From Paludibacteraceae bacterium (lineage in GTDB: Bacteria > Bacteroidota > Bacteroidia > Bacteroidales > Paludibacteraceae), in the NCBI GenBank assembly GCA_024399835.1, contig JAKSNK010000010.1:1-60751 (forward strand): DNA of 60,751 nucleotides, in the 5' to 3' direction. This document shows, piece after piece, positions 58,594 to 60,751 of the stretch. Position 1 is the stretch's first letter. Each line of letters starts with the position of its first letter. Both the position numbers and the translations under genes were made by a program. Under the pieces are notes generated by a model. It was given only the letters and a program-made list of their open reading frames with translations, was not told the origin of the DNA and ran no database searches.

Positions 58594-59624
58594 CACTGTT
58601 ATTGATTTTTCTATTGTCTGCAATGGCAATATCTTTTCTATGCTCTACGCTGGAATCGGTATTGATGACTACTACCCTATCGTATATCACCATGCGTGAA
58701 AAAGAAGGATACGCTCCCGCTGCACGCATGCGCTTATACAAATCTCAGCCGGAGAGCGCTTTGGCAGCCATCTTGTCACTCAACACCATTGCCAACACCA
58801 TTGGTGCTGCAGGCGTAGGACAACAGGCAAATATACTCTTTGGCAGCCATTGGTTTGGTTTGGTAAGTGCCATTGTTACATTGCTTATACTCGTTTTCTC
58901 GGAAATTATACCTAAGACTATAGGTACGACTTATTGGAAAAACTTAATGGGCTTTACCGTTAAGACTATACGGGTACTTATTATCATTATGTATCCCTTT
59001 GTCAAATTGATAGAAGTCATTACTCACCTTTTCCCTGAGAATAAAGAGACTGCTGTCAGTCGGGAAGAAGTGTTGGCAATGGCAAGTGTAGGTGAACAGG
59101 AAGGTGTTATCGAAAAAGAGGAGAACCGTATTATTCGCAATGTGATACGATTGGACGATGTCAAAGCATCCGATGTGATGACGCCTCGTGTAGTGGCTGC
59201 CGTAGCGAACGAGAAATTAACCTTGCGTGAATACTATGATTGCGACGAGTTTGAACATTTCTCCAGAATACCCGTTTTTGCTGATTCACCGGAATATATT
59301 ACCGGCTATGTGATGCGATATGATGCCTTGGAACAATTGGCAGAAGACCACTTTGATATGGCATTGGCAGACATCAAACGCTCCCTTCCTCAATACAACG
59401 AGAATATGTCCATCGGAGATATATTCGAAAAAATGCTGAAGGAGAAAACGCAAATCAGTATTGTGATTGACGAATATGGTTGCTTCCAAGGTATATTGAC
59501 CTTGGAGGATGTAATAGAAACAATTTTCGGATTAGAGATTATTGACGAGAATGACCAATATGCGGACCTGCAACAATATGCCCGTGAGCGTTGGCGCCTT
59601 CGTCAAAGACGCTTTCACTTATGA
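58590..59624 (+). CDS. CNNM/DUF21 and CBS domain membrane protein
   Basis: 344 aa. DUF21/CNNM transmembrane domain (~1-150, helices at ~2-22, ~60-80, ~85-108, ~122-145; 'LVFSEIIPKTIGTTYWKNL' is the signature), then a CBS pair (~195-320, 'ASDVMTPRVV', 'IVIDEYGCFQGILTLEDVIETIFG'). No CorC_HlyC C-terminal domain. Family members take part in Mg or other metal-ion transport. Translationally coupled to lon by a 4-bp overlap and to the reductase by a 4-bp overlap. Confidence 0.9.
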   Translation: MTLLLIFLLSAMAISFLCSTLESVLMTTTLSYITMREKEGYAPAARMRLYKSQPESALAAILSLNTIANTIGAAGVGQQANILFGSHWFGLVSAIVTLLILVFSEIIPKTIGTTYWKNLMGFTVKTIRVLIIIMYPFVKLIEVITHLFPENKETAVSREEVLAMASVGEQEGVIEKEENRIIRNVIRLDDVKASDVMTPRVVAAVANEKLTLREYYDCDEFEHFSRIPVFADSPEYITGYVMRYDALEQLAEDHFDMALADIKRSLPQYNENMSIGDIFEKMLKEKTQISIVIDEYGCFQGILTLEDVIETIFGLEIIDENDQYADLQQYARERWRLRQRRFHL

Positions 59625-60652
59625 TTTACCGCAATTTACCGGGAACAGATTTAACAGTATCTGCGCTATCGTTAGGAACTGCCACATTTGGCGGTTCGCA
59701 TGGTTTTGAAGGTTGGGGACATGTAGATGTCCAAGAAGCCGCACGCATGATTGATATGGCATTGGATGCCGGTATCAACATGTTGGACACCGCGGATGTG
59801 TATTCGCGCGGATGGAGTGAACAAATAGTAGGTCAGGTTATCCGTGGCAAACGCGAACGGTTGTTATTAGCCAGTAAGGGTGGCTTTCGTATGAGTGAAG
59901 ACCCGGCAGATGTAGGTTCGTCCTATCGTCATTTAGTGAGTGCGTGCGAGGATTCACTTCGGCGATTGGGAACGGATTACTTGGACATTTACTATGTACA
60001 TGGTTATGACGGCAATGTACAAATGGAAGAAACGGTGCGTGCGATGGATTATTTGGTTCAGTCCGGCAAAGTGCGCTATATAGGTTGCTCCAATTATAGC
60101 GGCTGGCATTTGATGAAAGCACTGTCTATAGCCGATAGAGAAGGGTTATGTCGCTATGCTGTTCATCAGGTTTATTATTCCCTACTCCATCGTGATTTTG
60201 AGTGGGAACTGATGCCATTGGCAATAGATCAGCATGTGGGTACTATTGTTTGGAGTCCGTTGGCAGCAGGGCGTTTGGCTGGTCGCTATCGTCGCGGACA
60301 AGAGATGCCGGACGATTGCCGTGTACGAAACAACGGTGTACCTGTGCGAGACAATATTGTCAATCATGAGGCATGGTATCGCATCATAGATGCGTTGGAT
60401 CAAGTGGCATTAGAGACAGGGCATAGCGTTGCACAAGTGGCATTAAATTGGCTACTATCTCGTCCGACCATTACAAGTTTATTGATTGGCGCACGCACAG
60501 AGCAACATCTTATGCTTAATTTAGGTGCCACAGATTGGCAATTGACTGCCGAACAAATCGCCTACTTAGATGCAGCCAGTCGGCAACCGAAGGCATATCC
60601 ATATTGGCACCAGGACCTCAAGCCGGAAATGCATGCACAAATCTTCTATTAA
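59621..60652 (+). CDS. Aldo/keto reductase
   Basis: 343 aa from the ATG at 59621, overlapping the previous stop (ATGA); the longer frame starts inside the CNNM gene. TIM-barrel NAD(P)H reductase with the tetrad Asp and Tyr in 'NMLDTADVYS', Lys in 'LLLASKGGF' and His in 'YVHGYD'. C-terminal cofactor region 'SLLIGARTEQHL'. Resembles YajO/Tas-like general aldo/keto reductases; the substrate is unknown. Last gene of the lon-CNNM-AKR group, followed by a terminator. Confidence 0.9.
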   Translation: MIYRNLPGTDLTVSALSLGTATFGGSHGFEGWGHVDVQEAARMIDMALDAGINMLDTADVYSRGWSEQIVGQVIRGKRERLLLASKGGFRMSEDPADVGSSYRHLVSACEDSLRRLGTDYLDIYYVHGYDGNVQMEETVRAMDYLVQSGKVRYIGCSNYSGWHLMKALSIADREGLCRYAVHQVYYSLLHRDFEWELMPLAIDQHVGTIVWSPLAAGRLAGRYRRGQEMPDDCRVRNNGVPVRDNIVNHEAWYRIIDALDQVALETGHSVAQVALNWLLSRPTITSLLIGARTEQHLMLNLGATDWQLTAEQIAYLDAASRQPKAYPYWHQDLKPEMHAQIFY

Positions 60653-60656
60653 AACA

Positions 60657-60690
60657 AAAAATCAGATAGTCAATTCACTATCTGATTTTT
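60657..60690. terminator. Bidirectional terminator
   Basis: AAAAATCAGATAGT (60657-60670), loop CAATTC, ACTATCTGATTTTT (60677-60690): a perfect 14-bp stem with A tract on one side and T tract on the other. It serves the reductase gene from the left and the tRNA from the right. Confidence 0.9.
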
Positions 60691-60697
60691 ATTTGAG

Positions 60698-60751
60698 AGC
60701 CACTTCCCAGATTCGAACTGGGGACCCACGCATTACGAATGCGTTGCTCTA
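60698..60751 (-). tRNA. tRNA-Thr (anticodon CGT), truncated by window edge
   Basis: On the minus strand the visible part reads into an anticodon stem ACGCA / TGCGT with loop TTCGTAA (anticodon CGT, Thr). The variable loop, a T arm CCCAG-TTCGAAT-CTGGG and the acceptor strand AAGTGGC with discriminator T follow. The 3' CCA is not encoded. The 5' acceptor and part of the D arm lie beyond the right edge. Confidence 0.9.

Overview
The window looks like a chromosomal segment of a member of the Bacteroidales. The basis is: (i) at least 14 promoters with the Bacteroidota -7 box TAnnTTTG (usually TATCTTTG, TACCTTTG or TACTTTTG) a short way upstream of start codons, with no clear Shine-Dalgarno; (ii) phylum-typical proteins (a 1088-aa TonB-dependent receptor with a carboxypeptidase-regulatory-like N-terminus, a DUF5689 lipoprotein, DUF1573, a Bacteroidota-style RimP-NusA-InfB order, a YgiQ-type radical SAM protein); (iii) secreted proteins ending in a type-IX-secretion-like C-terminal tag. 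Genus cannot be fixed from the sequence alone.

Layout. 1-2.0 kb: two secreted proteins sharing a C-terminal tag. 2.4-5.7 kb: a small phage-like accessory island (HNH endonuclease, three unknowns, a winged-helix replication-initiator-like protein whose gene carries iterons), bordered on the left by structured repeats. 5.9-8.4 kb: a phosphopantetheinyl transferase, a membrane SpoIIE-type phosphatase fused to an anti-sigma-type kinase domain, and a STAS protein (partner switching). 8.4-22.0 kb, minus strand: rel, DUF1573, meaB, dnaB, asnS, then a TonB receptor, a DUF5689 lipoprotein, a duplicated lipocalin-like lipoprotein and CvpA, almost gap-free and with several TAATG stop/start overlaps. 22.1-32.2 kb: cell wall amidase, MCE/MlaD protein, dnaA, dnaX, radical SAM protein, M23 peptidase, a Crp/Fnr regulator (minus strand) and a polyprenyl-type glycosyltransferase.

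32.2-36.6 kb is an AT-richer accessory segment: a structured leader, a GINT1-like beta-propeller glycan protein with an ATP-grasp enzyme, a structured repeat, and an AbiEi/AbiEii toxin-antitoxin pair. 36.8-37.6 kb: an unusual rubredoxin and a ferritin. 37.7-43.7 kb: rimP-nusA-infB and a beta-CASP metallo-hydrolase. 43.7-47.8 kb: an operator-rich intergenic region, an XRE regulator, an ABC-F ATPase (EttA) and a PL6-like polysaccharide lyase with the same class of C-terminal tag. 47.8-53.2 kb: a candidate structured RNA, two zinc-ribbon membrane proteins, a 2-kb gene-poor stretch of repeats and gene remnants, then a lipoprotein and an outer-membrane barrel. Two promoters here share a 20-21 bp upstream element at identical spacing. 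53.3-55.1 kb: a membrane Ser/Thr kinase coupled to a small HTH-like protein. 55.3-60.7 kb: fabD, lon, a CNNM/CBS membrane protein, an aldo/keto reductase, a terminator and a truncated tRNA-Thr(CGT).

The core genes are ordinary. The unusual material lies in the accessory stretches: the lambda-ori-like iterons inside an initiator gene, a dispersed palindromic repeat family whose hairpin arms co-vary, a shared promoter architecture, the 47.8-48.2 kb RNA candidate, and a rubredoxin with a C-x-C metal knuckle.
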